Positions 1 through 8,234 of a stretch of 64,000 nucleotides of DNA are shown here, in pieces. The position numbers and the translations under genes are program-made. This stretch comes from Paenibacillus woosongensis (lineage in GTDB: Bacteria; Bacillota; Bacilli; Paenibacillales; Paenibacillaceae). The notes beneath the pieces were generated by a model. The model ran no database searches and was not told the origin of the DNA. It saw only the letters and a program-made list of their open reading frames with translations. The first letter of the stretch is position 1. Every line of letters starts with the position of its first letter. The stretch covers positions 496,001 through 560,000 of the forward strand of contig NZ_CP126084.1 in the NCBI RefSeq assembly GCF_030122845.1, in the 5' to 3' direction.

Positions 1-1
1 C

Positions 2-262
2 GGTAAGACGGTGAGCCTCTCGCAATACGATCAGATCGATCCGGTCGGCAATTCCGACGAAGGCATTATGAATACGAAAATTTTGCAGGAATGGGGCAGG
101 GTATTGCCTAAACTGCTGTTGGCCAAATCGGATGACGAGTTCGATCAAATCTGGGAGGCTTACTTGAAGAAGCGCGACGAGCTTGGCTTTGCTAAGGTTC
201 AGGCATACAAGCAGCAGAAGTTCGAAGAGAATGTGAAGAAGCTTGCCGAATTTATTCAATAG
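2..262 (+). CDS. ABC transporter sugar-binding protein, C-terminal end only
   Basis: The reading frame is open from the window edge, so only about the last 86 residues are seen. The tail (IMNTKILQEWGRVLPKLLLA, then a helical region rich in Lys/Glu ending KKLAEFIQ) resembles the C-terminus of LplA-type extracellular solute-binding lipoproteins of Paenibacillus, which deliver sugars or oligosaccharides to an ABC importer. A kinase/regulator pair of the YesM/YesN type follows, which is a common arrangement for such importers. The family call rests on general character and context, as no lipobox or core domain is visible. Confidence 0.6.
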   Translation, partial: GKTVSLSQYDQIDPVGNSDEGIMNTKILQEWGRVLPKLLLAKSDDEFDQIWEAYLKKRDELGFAKVQAYKQQKFEENVKKLAEFIQ

Positions 263-280
263 GTGAATAGCTTGTTTTGC

Positions 281-327
281 TACGGGGTACCCCATTTCGG
301 TCTTGGCCGAATGGGGGCCCCTTTGGC
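281..327 (+). terminator. Hairpin after the sugar-binding protein gene
   Basis: A GC-rich inverted repeat (ggggtaccccatt... paired with ...aatgggggcccc) starts about 20 bases after the stop codon at 262. The T-run behind it is weak (ccctttggccgtatttt), so it may be an inefficient terminator or an mRNA 3' stabiliser. Confidence 0.5.
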
Positions 328-361
328 CGTATTTTCAAGGATTATAGCTTTTTGATAAAAT

Positions 362-379
362 TCCATTTATATAAATGGA
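362..379. repeat. 18-bp perfect palindrome
   Basis: The sequence tccatttatataaatgga reads the same on both strands. It lies in the 413-base gap before the histidine kinase gene. It could be an operator or the tip of an RNA hairpin; the sequence does not decide which. Confidence 0.5.
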
Positions 380-425
380 TTTGTAGTAGTTAGTTTTTGC
401 AATAGAGAAGGGAAGGTAGTTTTAA

Positions 426-506
426 ATGGATTTCATGTCGTTAGAAACAGAGGAATGGCCAATCATGGGCTGGATTCTTGATTTTAGGTGCGTGAAATCC
501 ATCTAA
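426..506 (+). CDS. Possible 26-residue leader peptide
   Basis: An ATG at 426 follows a good ribosome site (agaagggaagg, about 9 bases upstream) and runs 26 codons to TAA at 504-506. The peptide begins MDFMSLETEEW and ends CVKSI. The start region (atggatttca, 426-435) is exactly complementary to 493-502 at the end of the frame, so start and end could pair in RNA. I recognise no family. It may be a regulatory leader or simply chance. Confidence 0.22.
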   Translation: MDFMSLETEEWPIMGWILDFRCVKSI

Positions 507-555
507 TCCCCTGAAATCTTCGCTTAGGGTGAATTTAGTTACAAGAATTCCATTT

Positions 556-624
556 AGTGTACCGACAGTTTGGTGAATGTCGTCTTGATGTAAGCATTTC
601 AGTGTACCGACAGTTTGGTGAATG
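556..624. repeat. 24-bp perfect direct repeat, two copies
   Basis: Copies at 556-579 and 601-624 share 24 identical bases beginning agtgtaccgacagttt and ending ggtgaatg, and each is preceded by cattt. They are 45 bases apart, start to start, and end about 50 bases before the kinase start. They may be tandem regulator sites for the two-component genes. Confidence 0.7.
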
Positions 625-675
625 CGACAGTGATTTTATATAGCGTATTTCCGCGCAGAACAGGAAGTGCAGAGG

Positions 676-2592
676 ATGAAGCAGCGTATGATGTCGGCTT
701 TGCAGCCGGTTCTATTCTGGCTTAAGCGCAGATCGATGCAGAGCCGTCTGGTCACCGCATATATCGTCATTATTTTGATACCGAGCATCATTATCTCCAA
801 TTATTTCTTCAATGAAATCAGCAAGACGTATACCCGGGATGCGGTGAAGCAGAGTCAATTTATGCTGGAGCTGGAGAAATTCCATATCCAGAAGCAGATT
901 GAGGTGATGGACTCCGCAGCGCAGATTACGAGACTGGATCAGGAATTGATCGATTATTTAACCCTGAGCGAGGAGCCGGGAACGATCGAACTGTTGGAGC
1001 TTTCGCGGGGAACTTTTGCCGATTTCAGCCGGATTCAATTTAATAATCCCAGTATTCTCCATTGGCGGCTGTTCGGCAACAACCCCCTGATTCAGGAAAT
1101 ATGGCCGATTGTGTTCCAGGAGAAACGGATTGAGAAGGAGGCCTGGTTTGCTGAAGCAAGCGCGCTGGGCGGGGCGGAAATGTGGGTGTTCCAGGACGGC
1201 GACCGGGACATTATGAAGCGATATACGTCCGAGCCGAACGTCGATCAGCCGAAAATTTCCCTGCTGCGCGAAATCAATGAAGGGGGCAGGCATGTCGGCA
1301 TCATCAGCATCGAAATGCTGCTGAAGGAGTTTTCTCCGAAGACGTTTGCAGGCATTGGCGACGTTGATTACCAGATGATGATCATGGACGATAGCGGAAA
1401 GCTGTTCATGGATCAGCGGCGGAGCATATCCAGCGACAGTGAAGCGTTCGTGAAGGAAGTGCAGCGGCAGTTTGCCGGGCTGCAGCAAAGCGGCGAGGAG
1501 ACCAGCAGGTTCAATGTGGATGACCGGTCATATTTGATTACGGCTTCTCCGGTAGAACGGATTGGGGCTCACTTGATCAACGTGATATCCATGGAAGAGC
1601 CGATCAATCACATCGCGCAATTGAAGAAGCAAATTATCGCCGCCAACATTATTCTCATTCTCGTGCTCTCCATCATTACATATTTTTTGAATTCGATGAT
1701 ATTAAAAGGCTTAAGAAGACTGACGGATGCGATGAAAAAGGTGCGCAGGGGTGAGCTCAATACGACAGCTCCACGGCTTGAAGAGAGCGGAGAGGTCGGG
1801 GAGCTGGCGCATCACTTCAATAAATTGCTGCAAACGATTAACGAGCTGATCGCTCAGGGTGTGCGGAAACAGGCGATTACGAAGGAGGCGGAGCTGCGGA
1901 CGCTGTACAGCCAGATCGATTCGCATTTTCTGTACAACACGCTGGAGAATATCAAGATGCTGGCTGAGATCGAGAATCAGCGGACGATTTCCGATGTGCT
2001 GACTTCTCTGGGCGGGATGATGCGCTACAACTTCAAATGGACGGGGGAATATGTCAAACTGAAGGACGAAATTCGTCATATTGAGAACTACATCGAAATT
2101 ATGAATATCCGTTTTGACGAGCCTGTAGTATTGTCGTTGGACATACCGCCGTATTTTATGGAGCTTGAAGTGCTGAAGATGTCGCTGCAGCCGCTCGTAG
2201 AGAATAGCGTTAAATACTCTTGGCCGGACGGGGGAAGCCAGAAGCGGGAAATTAAGATTACGGTGAGGGATTGGGAGGATAGCGGAGTTGTCATCACAGT
2301 GGCTGATAACGGAGTCGGCATGGATGAACTTCTTGTCAGCCAGATTAACGCCAGCATTGTGGCCGTCGGATTACAGGAAAGGGAAAGGGTAGGCTTCGAG
2401 CGGAGCGAGGAGAAGACGGAAGGGATCGGTCTCAGAAACGTCCATGAACGGATATTGCTCTACTACGGGAAACCTTATGGTCTGGAGGTCTTCAGCGTAC
2501 AGGGACAATATGCCAAGGTCGTGATGAGAATCCCGAAGGTGCTGCTAACAGGGAGGGGGATGGACATTGAGAAAGCTGTTGATCGTAGATGA
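676..2592 (+). CDS. Membrane sensor histidine kinase, YesM type
   Basis: The protein is a membrane sensor kinase that phosphorylates the regulator encoded just downstream. A transmembrane segment near residues 30-50 (TAYIVIILIPSIIIS) is followed by a large extracellular sensor region, a second membrane segment near 325-345 (IIAANIILILVLSIITYFL), a HAMP linker, and a HisKA_7TM/His_kinase core with the phospho-acceptor in QIDSHFLYNTLENIK. The ATP-binding part shows SLQPLVENSV (N box), DNGVGM (G1) and GIGLRNVHERI (G2). The usual QINPHFLYN is QIDSHFLYN here. I chose ATG 676 because aggaag at 662-667 is well spaced for it; a GTG at 667 sits on that ribosome site. The end overlaps the regulator gene by 26 bases, which implies translational coupling. 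It probably senses the sugar carried by the preceding importer. Confidence 0.88.
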   Translation: MKQRMMSALQPVLFWLKRRSMQSRLVTAYIVIILIPSIIISNYFFNEISKTYTRDAVKQSQFMLELEKFHIQKQIEVMDSAAQITRLDQELIDYLTLSEEPGTIELLELSRGTFADFSRIQFNNPSILHWRLFGNNPLIQEIWPIVFQEKRIEKEAWFAEASALGGAEMWVFQDGDRDIMKRYTSEPNVDQPKISLLREINEGGRHVGIISIEMLLKEFSPKTFAGIGDVDYQMMIMDDSGKLFMDQRRSISSDSEAFVKEVQRQFAGLQQSGEETSRFNVDDRSYLITASPVERIGAHLINVISMEEPINHIAQLKKQIIAANIILILVLSIITYFLNSMILKGLRRLTDAMKKVRRGELNTTAPRLEESGEVGELAHHFNKLLQTINELIAQGVRKQAITKEAELRTLYSQIDSHFLYNTLENIKMLAEIENQRTISDVLTSLGGMMRYNFKWTGEYVKLKDEIRHIENYIEIMNIRFDEPVVLSLDIPPYFMELEVLKMSLQPLVENSVKYSWPDGGSQKREIKITVRDWEDSGVVITVADNGVGMDELLVSQINASIVAVGLQERERVGFERSEEKTEGIGLRNVHERILLYYGKPYGLEVFSVQGQYAKVVMRIPKVLLTGRGMDIEKAVDRR

Positions 2593-4171
2593 CGAGAAAA
2601 ATATCCGGTTAGGATTAAAAATGATGATTGAGCGCGAATTCCCGGGCTCATACGCTATCATGATGGCCACCCAGGGGGAAGAAGCCTTTGCGCTGTACCT
2701 CAGTGAAGGGGCGGATATTGTTATTACGGATATCCGTATGCCGGTTATGGATGGAATCGCCTTGATTGAGAAGCTGAGCGAGACGGACACCGGATTGCTA
2801 GGGGAGAAGCGCCCTAAGCCCAACATTATCATTCTAAGCGGCTACGAGGATTTCGAATATGCGCGGGCCGCCATCAAATATCAGGCGCAGGAATACTTGC
2901 TGAAGCCGATCCGGCGGGATGAGCTGTTTGTCGCGCTGCGCAAATGCGAGGAGGACATTGAACGGCGTTCCCGGCTAGCCGAGACGATCGCTGGAGCAGA
3001 GTCATACCGCCGGAAGCTGCAATCCAGCCGTTTGCAGGAGCTGCTGCTGCAGACCGGGCTTGCCGATCAGGAGCGGCAGGAGCTGGAGCGGGAAATTGAT
3101 TTTGCGAATTATACGGTTCCCTTTAATGTTGCCGTTGCAGCCTATAAATACGAGGATGGGCGCGAAATGAAGCGCGGCGAATTGATGGCGCTGGCCGAGG
3201 AACTGCTGCAGTTCGTAGAGGGCCTCACAGTGAATGCGGCTTTCCACGACCGGGAGGGCCGGGTCGTGCTGATTGGCAGCTCCGGCGAGAAAATCGCCGA
3301 GCTGGCGCAAATAGCGGAAGGCAAGGGACTCAGCGGCCTGCTATTCGGGTTAAGCGAGGTAGGGGAGCATCTGGAGGATATCCCGAAATGCTATGGCCAA
3401 GCGCTGGAGGCATTGCAGTTTTCCTTCATTTATCCCCATGTCCAGTTGATCAGGCATCAGGACATTCAGGGGCCGCGGCTGAATTATGCCGTGCCGGAGG
3501 AGGAAATCCGCAAGCTGGGCAACATTCTGGGAACGAATCGTGAGAAGGAGATCAGTCCTTTGCTGCATGCTATTTTCCATAGCGAACAGCTGGCCGAGCT
3601 GGATATTCATTATATCGAGCGCATTAGTCAGAGGATCAATGAGCAGGTTCTGGACGAAGTGTTCCGCGTATATGGGGAAGCGTCTGTGGAGGTGCTTAAG
3701 CTGTACCGCAAGGTCGGTACGATGAGCCGATTCCGCCATTTTCATGATTATTTCAAATCTTTGGAGCAGCTGCTGTTCAGCCTGCACGAGTATATCAAGG
3801 GCATTCGCTCGGCTCACTCCGAGCATGGCGATATGAAGGAAGCGGTGGCTTATATCGAAGACAACTATCATCGCTCCCTGAATATGGCCATCGTCAGCAA
3901 TCACGTGTCCTTGAACTATTCTTATTTCAGCGAGGCTTTCAAAGCGTTTACCGGAGAAAGCTTCGTCGTGTATTTGAAAAAAGTAAGAATTCGTAAGGCC
4001 AAGCAATTGCTGCACGACCATACGCTTAAGCTGGCAGATATCAGCACGGCTGTAGGCTTCGAGACCGCGAAGCAATTCTCTCGCGTGTTCAAGGAGCTGG
4101 AGGGAATATCGCCGTTCGAATACCGGGCAAAGCTGCTGTCGTGTCAGGATCAGCCGCATTGCCAGGCGTGA
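2567..4171 (+). CDS. Response regulator with AraC-type DNA-binding domain, YesN type
   Basis: This is a cytoplasmic transcription regulator of 534 residues. The receiver domain (1-125) has the acidic pair in LLIVDDE, phospho-acceptor Asp55 in VITDIRMP and the conserved Lys113 in LLKPIRR. An insert of about ten residues (around 71-86) lies before the beta-4 strand. A long middle region is followed by a C-terminal AraC double helix-turn-helix (about 430-530), ending with the typical ...FSRVFKELEGISPFEYR. The start is TTG at 2567, placed 9 bases after gggagggg; no ATG is better placed. The overlap with the kinase gene marks them as one unit, and by family habit the pair activates a sugar ABC importer. 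Confidence 0.88.
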   Translation: MRKLLIVDDEKNIRLGLKMMIEREFPGSYAIMMATQGEEAFALYLSEGADIVITDIRMPVMDGIALIEKLSETDTGLLGEKRPKPNIIILSGYEDFEYARAAIKYQAQEYLLKPIRRDELFVALRKCEEDIERRSRLAETIAGAESYRRKLQSSRLQELLLQTGLADQERQELEREIDFANYTVPFNVAVAAYKYEDGREMKRGELMALAEELLQFVEGLTVNAAFHDREGRVVLIGSSGEKIAELAQIAEGKGLSGLLFGLSEVGEHLEDIPKCYGQALEALQFSFIYPHVQLIRHQDIQGPRLNYAVPEEEIRKLGNILGTNREKEISPLLHAIFHSEQLAELDIHYIERISQRINEQVLDEVFRVYGEASVEVLKLYRKVGTMSRFRHFHDYFKSLEQLLFSLHEYIKGIRSAHSEHGDMKEAVAYIEDNYHRSLNMAIVSNHVSLNYSYFSEAFKAFTGESFVVYLKKVRIRKAKQLLHDHTLKLADISTAVGFETAKQFSRVFKELEGISPFEYRAKLLSCQDQPHCQA

Positions 4172-4223
4172 GCAGGGCGGGCTCGGCAATATAGCATGCT
4201 GTGTGATCGGCGCCCGGCTGCTC
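4170..4223. terminator. Possible hairpin between convergent genes
   Basis: An inverted repeat (gagcagggcgggc with gcccggctgctc, one two-base mismatch) lies between the convergent regulator gene and the coiled-coil gene. No strong T-run follows, so it is only a candidate terminator. Confidence 0.35.
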
Positions 4224-4229
4224 CGCTCC

Positions 4230-5069
4230 TTACTTTGAGTTTATCTTGGCCGCAGCCTTCGCTATAATGTCAGAAATTTGAGCTTCCAGCTTGTGGATGC
4301 TTTGTTTATGGGCCAGCACCTGATTCGACAGGTTGGTTAAGCGGGTCAGTGTATCTGAGGCTCTCCCGGCATCTTTATTTTTCAGGGCGGTTTTGAAGTT
4401 TTTCCATTCGGCAGCTATGCTCTTATTTTTGCTGCTGACCGAGCTTCGCTCCGCTTTTATCTTGATTTTGACGGTGTCGATTTGGGAGAGCACGGAACGT
4501 ATTTCCTTCGTCTTTCTCGTCTTCTCGCTCTTAGCGGCCTTTAGCTCTGCTTCCCGGTTTCGAATATGGAGCCGGGCAAGGTCAATCGCTGGCTTCATTG
4601 CGTCGGCCTGCTGCTTCAGCGACTTGTGCAGGCTCTTATCCTTCAGCGATTTGACCGCTGCGGCCTGCTTGTTCAGGGAACTATGCAAATCCAGCAGCGG
4701 CTGCAGCTTGCTCCGCGCCGACTTGGCTTGATTGTCCAGCTTGAGGATGTTGTCCGCGTCGATATTAGCGATTTGCTTACGGGTCTGGATAAGCCGGGCC
4801 TCATTGCTGAGCCGAAGGCTGTTGGTCTTGGTCTCCTGGGCTGTTAGCTGCTTATCGAGAGCCGCTAAGTCGTTGTACAGCTTCTTCAGGCGCGTTTCCG
4901 TGCTGCCGCCCGCAGCCTCCGCCGTTTTATTCAGGGAAGTTTTCACGGAATCGGTAAATTCCATGGAAGCTGCCTTGACAGAAGGCGCGGGGGCGAAAAA
5001 GCTCTGGATAAGAGTTGCAGTGAACAGCAAAGCCAACCATCGCCGTGTTCCGGCGCTACGAATAACCAA
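4230..5069 (-). CDS. Secreted coiled-coil protein of unknown function
   Basis: The 279-residue product starts with a basic N-terminus and a hydrophobic stretch (WLALLFTATLIQSFFA) ending near PSVKAAS, a plausible signal peptide with AxA-like cleavage. The rest is almost wholly helical and charged, with long heptad-like stretches (for example NDLAALDKQLTAQETKTNSL and KLEAQISDIIAKAAAKINSK), so an extended coiled coil outside the membrane is expected. The start is TTG at 5069, about 10 bases after aaggag; the ATG within that site leads to a quick stop in another frame. I do not recognise a named family. The look is that of cell-envelope helical proteins. It is transcribed alone, towards the response regulator gene. 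Confidence 0.72.
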   Translation of the reverse strand: MVIRSAGTRRWLALLFTATLIQSFFAPAPSVKAASMEFTDSVKTSLNKTAEAAGGSTETRLKKLYNDLAALDKQLTAQETKTNSLRLSNEARLIQTRKQIANIDADNILKLDNQAKSARSKLQPLLDLHSSLNKQAAAVKSLKDKSLHKSLKQQADAMKPAIDLARLHIRNREAELKAAKSEKTRKTKEIRSVLSQIDTVKIKIKAERSSVSSKNKSIAAEWKNFKTALKNKDAGRASDTLTRLTNLSNQVLAHKQSIHKLEAQISDIIAKAAAKINSK

Positions 5070-5106
5070 TTTTCTTCATCTCCTTACCCATCAAGTCATG
5101 CGAACG

Positions 5107-5158
5107 ACAAAAAAGCACCTGCAAGAATAGGCGCTGGCGCCTGCTCTTACGGGTGCTT
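5107..5158 (-). terminator. Rho-independent terminator after the small gene
   Basis: Read on the minus strand, a stem aagcaccc/ggtgctt encloses an inner ggcgccagcgcc hairpin and is followed by tttttt. It ends transcription of the small minus-strand gene at 5263-5415, before the coiled-coil gene. Confidence 0.75.
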
Positions 5159-5262
5159 CCGTCGTAAGCTGTTTCTTATGGATTATTTCTGTCCAATATA
5201 CACGATACAGGATGAAAATGTCAATAAGTTCCTTTTTTGCCGTGTATCTCGGGTCTCTATAT

Positions 5263-5415
5263 TTAATGATTCATTTCCGCCATGGTATGCCGCATGTACT
5301 CCAGCTTGCGTAAAATCTCCTTTTGCCATTTCACGTCGCCCAGACGTGTGGCCAGATTCAGCAAATCCAAGTAGTCGTCGACTTGGAGGGAAGCTTTGCG
5401 CACGGATAGATTCAT
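5263..5415 (-). CDS. Small conserved-looking protein of unknown function, 50 residues
   Basis: The peptide starts MNLSVRKASLQVDDYLDLLN and ends EYMRHTMAEMNH. It is mostly helical, with alternating charged and leucine positions. ATG at 5415 is chosen because aaggag lies 9 bases upstream; an upstream ATG-like extension has no such site. A clear terminator follows the stop codon, and a near-perfect Fur box lies 60 bases upstream, which supports a real, regulated gene. It lacks the SQELD motif of Spo0E-like phosphatases. I know no function for it. Confidence 0.6.
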   Translation of the reverse strand: MNLSVRKASLQVDDYLDLLNLATRLGDVKWQKEILRKLEYMRHTMAEMNH

Positions 5416-5474
5416 AATCGTTACTCTCCTTATGTTAACGTAAATCATATATCATTCTAAGATGCCGACACAAC

Positions 5475-5493
5475 AATAATGATAATCATTATC
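5475..5493. promoter_or_regulatory. Fur box
   Basis: The sequence aataatgataatcattatc matches the 19-bp iron-regulator consensus gataatgataatcattatc at 18 of 19 bases. It lies between the small minus-strand gene (start 5415) and the channel gene (start 5644), and could control either or both. Confidence 0.8.
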
Positions 5494-5643
5494 ATACACT
5501 CTATTCTCATTATGCACAATTACCCGCCAAAAGTAAATAAGAGAGCAAGGATATCGTACAAAAAATCAGCGCATCCCAGTCATTTCCTTGACAAGGGCCG
5601 GGATATATGGACAATGAGTAAATATCATGATTCGGGAGGCGCT

Positions 5644-6441
5644 ATGGAAACAGAATCGCTATATAAAGTGGAGGAGCTGGCGCTCAAGAAGCATAAGATT
5701 TACAAGCAGAACCCGCTCCATTACATCGCCAGATCCATGCTCGCCAGCATGTTCATCGGGTTCGGGGTCATTGTTGCTTTTAAAACGGGCAACTTCTTCT
5801 ATATGGAGCAGTCGCCGCTGACCTATCCGATGGCTGCGATTACATTTGGCGCGGCTATTATTCTGATCGCTTATGGCGGAGGGGACCTCTTCACGGGGAA
5901 TACGTTCTATTATTCATTCGCTGCGTTGAGGAGACGGTTGAAGTGGGTGGAGGCGGCCAAGCTGTGGGTGCTTAGCTATGCAGGCAATATTATGGGAGCT
6001 GCGGCCTTTGCGCTTCTGATTTTCTTGACCGGATTATTCACGGATTCATCGGTAAACAGCTTTTTGCTTAATGTGGTTGAGCACAAAATGACGACGCCGA
6101 CGTCCGAGCTGTTCTTCCGGGCTATTCTATGTAACTGGCTCGTTTGCCTCGCCTTTTTTATTCCGATGTCGTTAAAGGGCGACGGGGCCAAAATGTTCGC
6201 GATGATGCTGTTCGTGTTCTGCTTCTTCATCTCTGGGTATGAGCACAGCATTGCCAACATGTGTACCTTCGCGATTGCACTTGTCTTGGATCAGTCGGTT
6301 ACAATTTCGTTTGCCGGCGTGCTGCACAACCTGATTCCGGTCACGATCGGCAACCTGATCGGCGGCGTCATCTTCATGGGGTTCATGTATTACTACGTGA
6401 ACAAGCCGTATCTGGACGCCGAGGACAAAGAGAAGCTATAG
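5644..6441 (+). CDS. Formate/nitrite transporter family channel
   Basis: The 265-residue integral membrane protein has six hydrophobic segments and the family's look: ARSMLASMFIGFGVIVAFKT at the N-terminus, AYGGGDLFTGNTFYY (the loop carrying the LFTGN signature), CNWLVCLAFFIP, and GYEHSIANMCTFAI with the conserved channel His/Asn region. FNT proteins form pentameric pores for formate, nitrite or hydrosulfide. ATG 5644 follows gggaggc closely; upstream codons in the same frame lack a ribosome site and cross the Fur box. The neighbouring CoA-disulfide reductase-rhodanese gene makes hydrosulfide a plausible substrate, but that is inference. A terminator shared with the convergent gene follows. 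Confidence 0.88.
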   Translation: METESLYKVEELALKKHKIYKQNPLHYIARSMLASMFIGFGVIVAFKTGNFFYMEQSPLTYPMAAITFGAAIILIAYGGGDLFTGNTFYYSFAALRRRLKWVEAAKLWVLSYAGNIMGAAAFALLIFLTGLFTDSSVNSFLLNVVEHKMTTPTSELFFRAILCNWLVCLAFFIPMSLKGDGAKMFAMMLFVFCFFISGYEHSIANMCTFAIALVLDQSVTISFAGVLHNLIPVTIGNLIGGVIFMGFMYYYVNKPYLDAEDKEKL

Positions 6442-6496
6442 ATGAAAGGCAGAAGAGACGGCAAGCAAAAGTAACGCTTCGCTTGGCAAAGGACAA

Positions 6497-6546
6497 TCAA
6501 CCCGGCCTTGCCTCCGCAGATGGAGGGAAAGGCCGGGTTGGTTTTG
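6497..6546. terminator. Bidirectional terminator
   Basis: Eleven-base arms aacccggcctt (6499-6509) and aaggccgggtt (6529-6539) flank a small loop. The + side continues ggttttgttg and the minus side has A/T-rich sequence. It sits between the convergent channel and reductase genes. Confidence 0.75.
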
Positions 6547-6578
6547 TTGAGGACAGCTTAGAGCTGCGGGGACAGTCG

Positions 6579-8234
6579 TTATTGCCCCGGTTTGTATGCG
6601 TATGTTTGGTAGGTCACATACCCGCCCGTCAGATTCCGGGTCCGGAATCCGCGCTGGTTCAGGATACGGGAAGCGGTATAGCCGCGAAGGCCGACTTGGC
6701 AGTATACCCAGATTTCCTTGCTCGCATCGAGCTCGTCCAGGCGTTCGCGCAGCTCATCAACTGGAATGTTGACGGAGCCCGGAATATGCCCGCGCGCATG
6801 CTCGGCTTCCGTTCTCACGTCGACGAGCAAGGTGCTGCTCTCATCCCGGTCTTCCAGCTCTCTCGGCAGGAATACGCGCGTCTTGCCGGCCAGCACGTTC
6901 TCGGCCGCATAGCCGGCCATGTTGACCGGGTCCTTCGCGGACGAATAAGGAGGCGCATAAGTCAGCTCGAGCTCGGTCAGATCCGCCACGCTTCCTTTGA
7001 AGCGAATAGCTGAGGCAAGAACGTCCAACCGTTTGTCTACACCGCTTTTGCCGACAGCCTGTGCGCCGAGCACGCGGCCTTCGGGGCTGAACAGCAGCTT
7101 GACCGTCAGCGGCGAAGCGCCCGGATAATAGGTGGCATGCGAGCTTGGATGCACATAGATCGCATGATAAGGCGTTCCGAGACGCTGCAGCGTCTTCTCG
7201 TTATTGCCGGTGGACGCACCGGTCAGGCTGAACACTTTAATAATAGAAGTGCCTTGCGTTCCATGATATGTCGTCCCCAGCCCGCAGATGTTGTCCGCGG
7301 CAATTCGGCCCTGCTTGTTAGCGGGACCGGCCAGGGGCACCGCTGTTTTCGAGCCGCTGATGAAGTCCATGGTCTCCACCGCGTCGCCGACCGCATAGAC
7401 GTCCTCCAGATTTGTCTGCATATGCTCGTTGACAAGGATATGGCCTTTCGGGCCGAGTTCGATACCGCTGGACTGCAGGAAGCGGGTATCAGGTGCTACG
7501 CCGATCGCCAAAATGACGAGGCCTGCCTGCAGCTCCGTGCCGCTGGCCAGCTTCACTGTGACCTCGCCATCTGCGTCGGCGAAGGCTGTTACGCTGTCGC
7601 CAAGATGCAGCTTGACGCCCTGCTGCTCCATCTCCTTCGCCAGCATATTCGACATTTCGGCATCAAACGGTGCCAAAATTTGCGGGCCTGCTTCGACGAG
7701 GGCGACATCCAGTCCGATCTCCCGCAAATTCTCCGCCATCTCGACGCCGATGAACCCGCCGCCGATAACGACAGCGGAGCGCTTGCTGGCCGCTGTCACC
7801 TGCTCCTTGATGCGGTCTGTATCCGGAATGTTGCGCAGGGTATAAATTTGCGGATGATCGATCCCTGGCAGCGCTGGCCGAATCGGCTTTGCTCCCGGCG
7901 ACAAAATGACCGCATCGTAAGCTTCCACGTATTCCCCGTGTTCTTCGCTCCGCACTTTAACCGTCTTGGCAGCCGGATCAAGAGAGAGCACCTCGCTGCC
8001 TGTACGGACATCAATATTGAAGCGGCGGCGCATCGCCTCCGGTGTCTGCACGATCAGCTTCGAGCGCTCTTTGATCGTATCGCCGATGTAATAAGGCAGC
8101 CCGCAATTGGCAAAGGATATATACGGATCGCGTTCGAACAGCACAATATGCGCTTCCTCGTCCAGCCGGCGAAGCCGGGCAGCTGCCGAGGCGCCGCCTG
8201 CTACGCCGCCGACGATCATAATTTTTCTTTTCAT
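6579..8234 (-). CDS. cdr: CoA-disulfide reductase with C-terminal rhodanese domain
   Basis: This FAD/NAD(P)H flavoenzyme of 551 residues is expected to reduce CoA disulfide or CoA persulfide in the cytoplasm. It has the FAD-binding GGVAGGASAAARLRR at residues 9-23, the single redox Cys44 in SFANCGLPYYIGD (diagnostic of the CoADR group), the NAD-binding GGGFIGVEMAENLRE, and the second FAD motif VYAVGDAVE. After a dimerisation domain, a rhodanese domain (about 455-551) carries an active-site cysteine, Cys512, in VYCQVGLRG. CoADR-rhodanese fusions handle sulfane sulfur and persulfides. ATG 8234 overlaps the stop of the upstream ArsR-family gene by 4 bases, so the two are one operon and are probably derepressed together. 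Confidence 0.88.
   Translation of the reverse strand: MKRKIMIVGGVAGGASAAARLRRLDEEAHIVLFERDPYISFANCGLPYYIGDTIKERSKLIVQTPEAMRRRFNIDVRTGSEVLSLDPAAKTVKVRSEEHGEYVEAYDAVILSPGAKPIRPALPGIDHPQIYTLRNIPDTDRIKEQVTAASKRSAVVIGGGFIGVEMAENLREIGLDVALVEAGPQILAPFDAEMSNMLAKEMEQQGVKLHLGDSVTAFADADGEVTVKLASGTELQAGLVILAIGVAPDTRFLQSSGIELGPKGHILVNEHMQTNLEDVYAVGDAVETMDFISGSKTAVPLAGPANKQGRIAADNICGLGTTYHGTQGTSIIKVFSLTGASTGNNEKTLQRLGTPYHAIYVHPSSHATYYPGASPLTVKLLFSPEGRVLGAQAVGKSGVDKRLDVLASAIRFKGSVADLTELELTYAPPYSSAKDPVNMAGYAAENVLAGKTRVFLPRELEDRDESSTLLVDVRTEAEHARGHIPGSVNIPVDELRERLDELDASKEIWVYCQVGLRGYTASRILNQRGFRTRNLTGGYVTYQTYAYKPGQ

Noticed and set aside
3350-4189. A 279-residue frame antisense to the response regulator
   Set aside because: The sense strand has the full receiver and AraC domains; the antisense frame has no start signal.
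5479-5643. Longer N-terminus for the FNT channel
   Set aside because: The extension would begin inside the Fur box, has no ribosome site, and is not membrane- or family-like; ATG 5644 has a good site.
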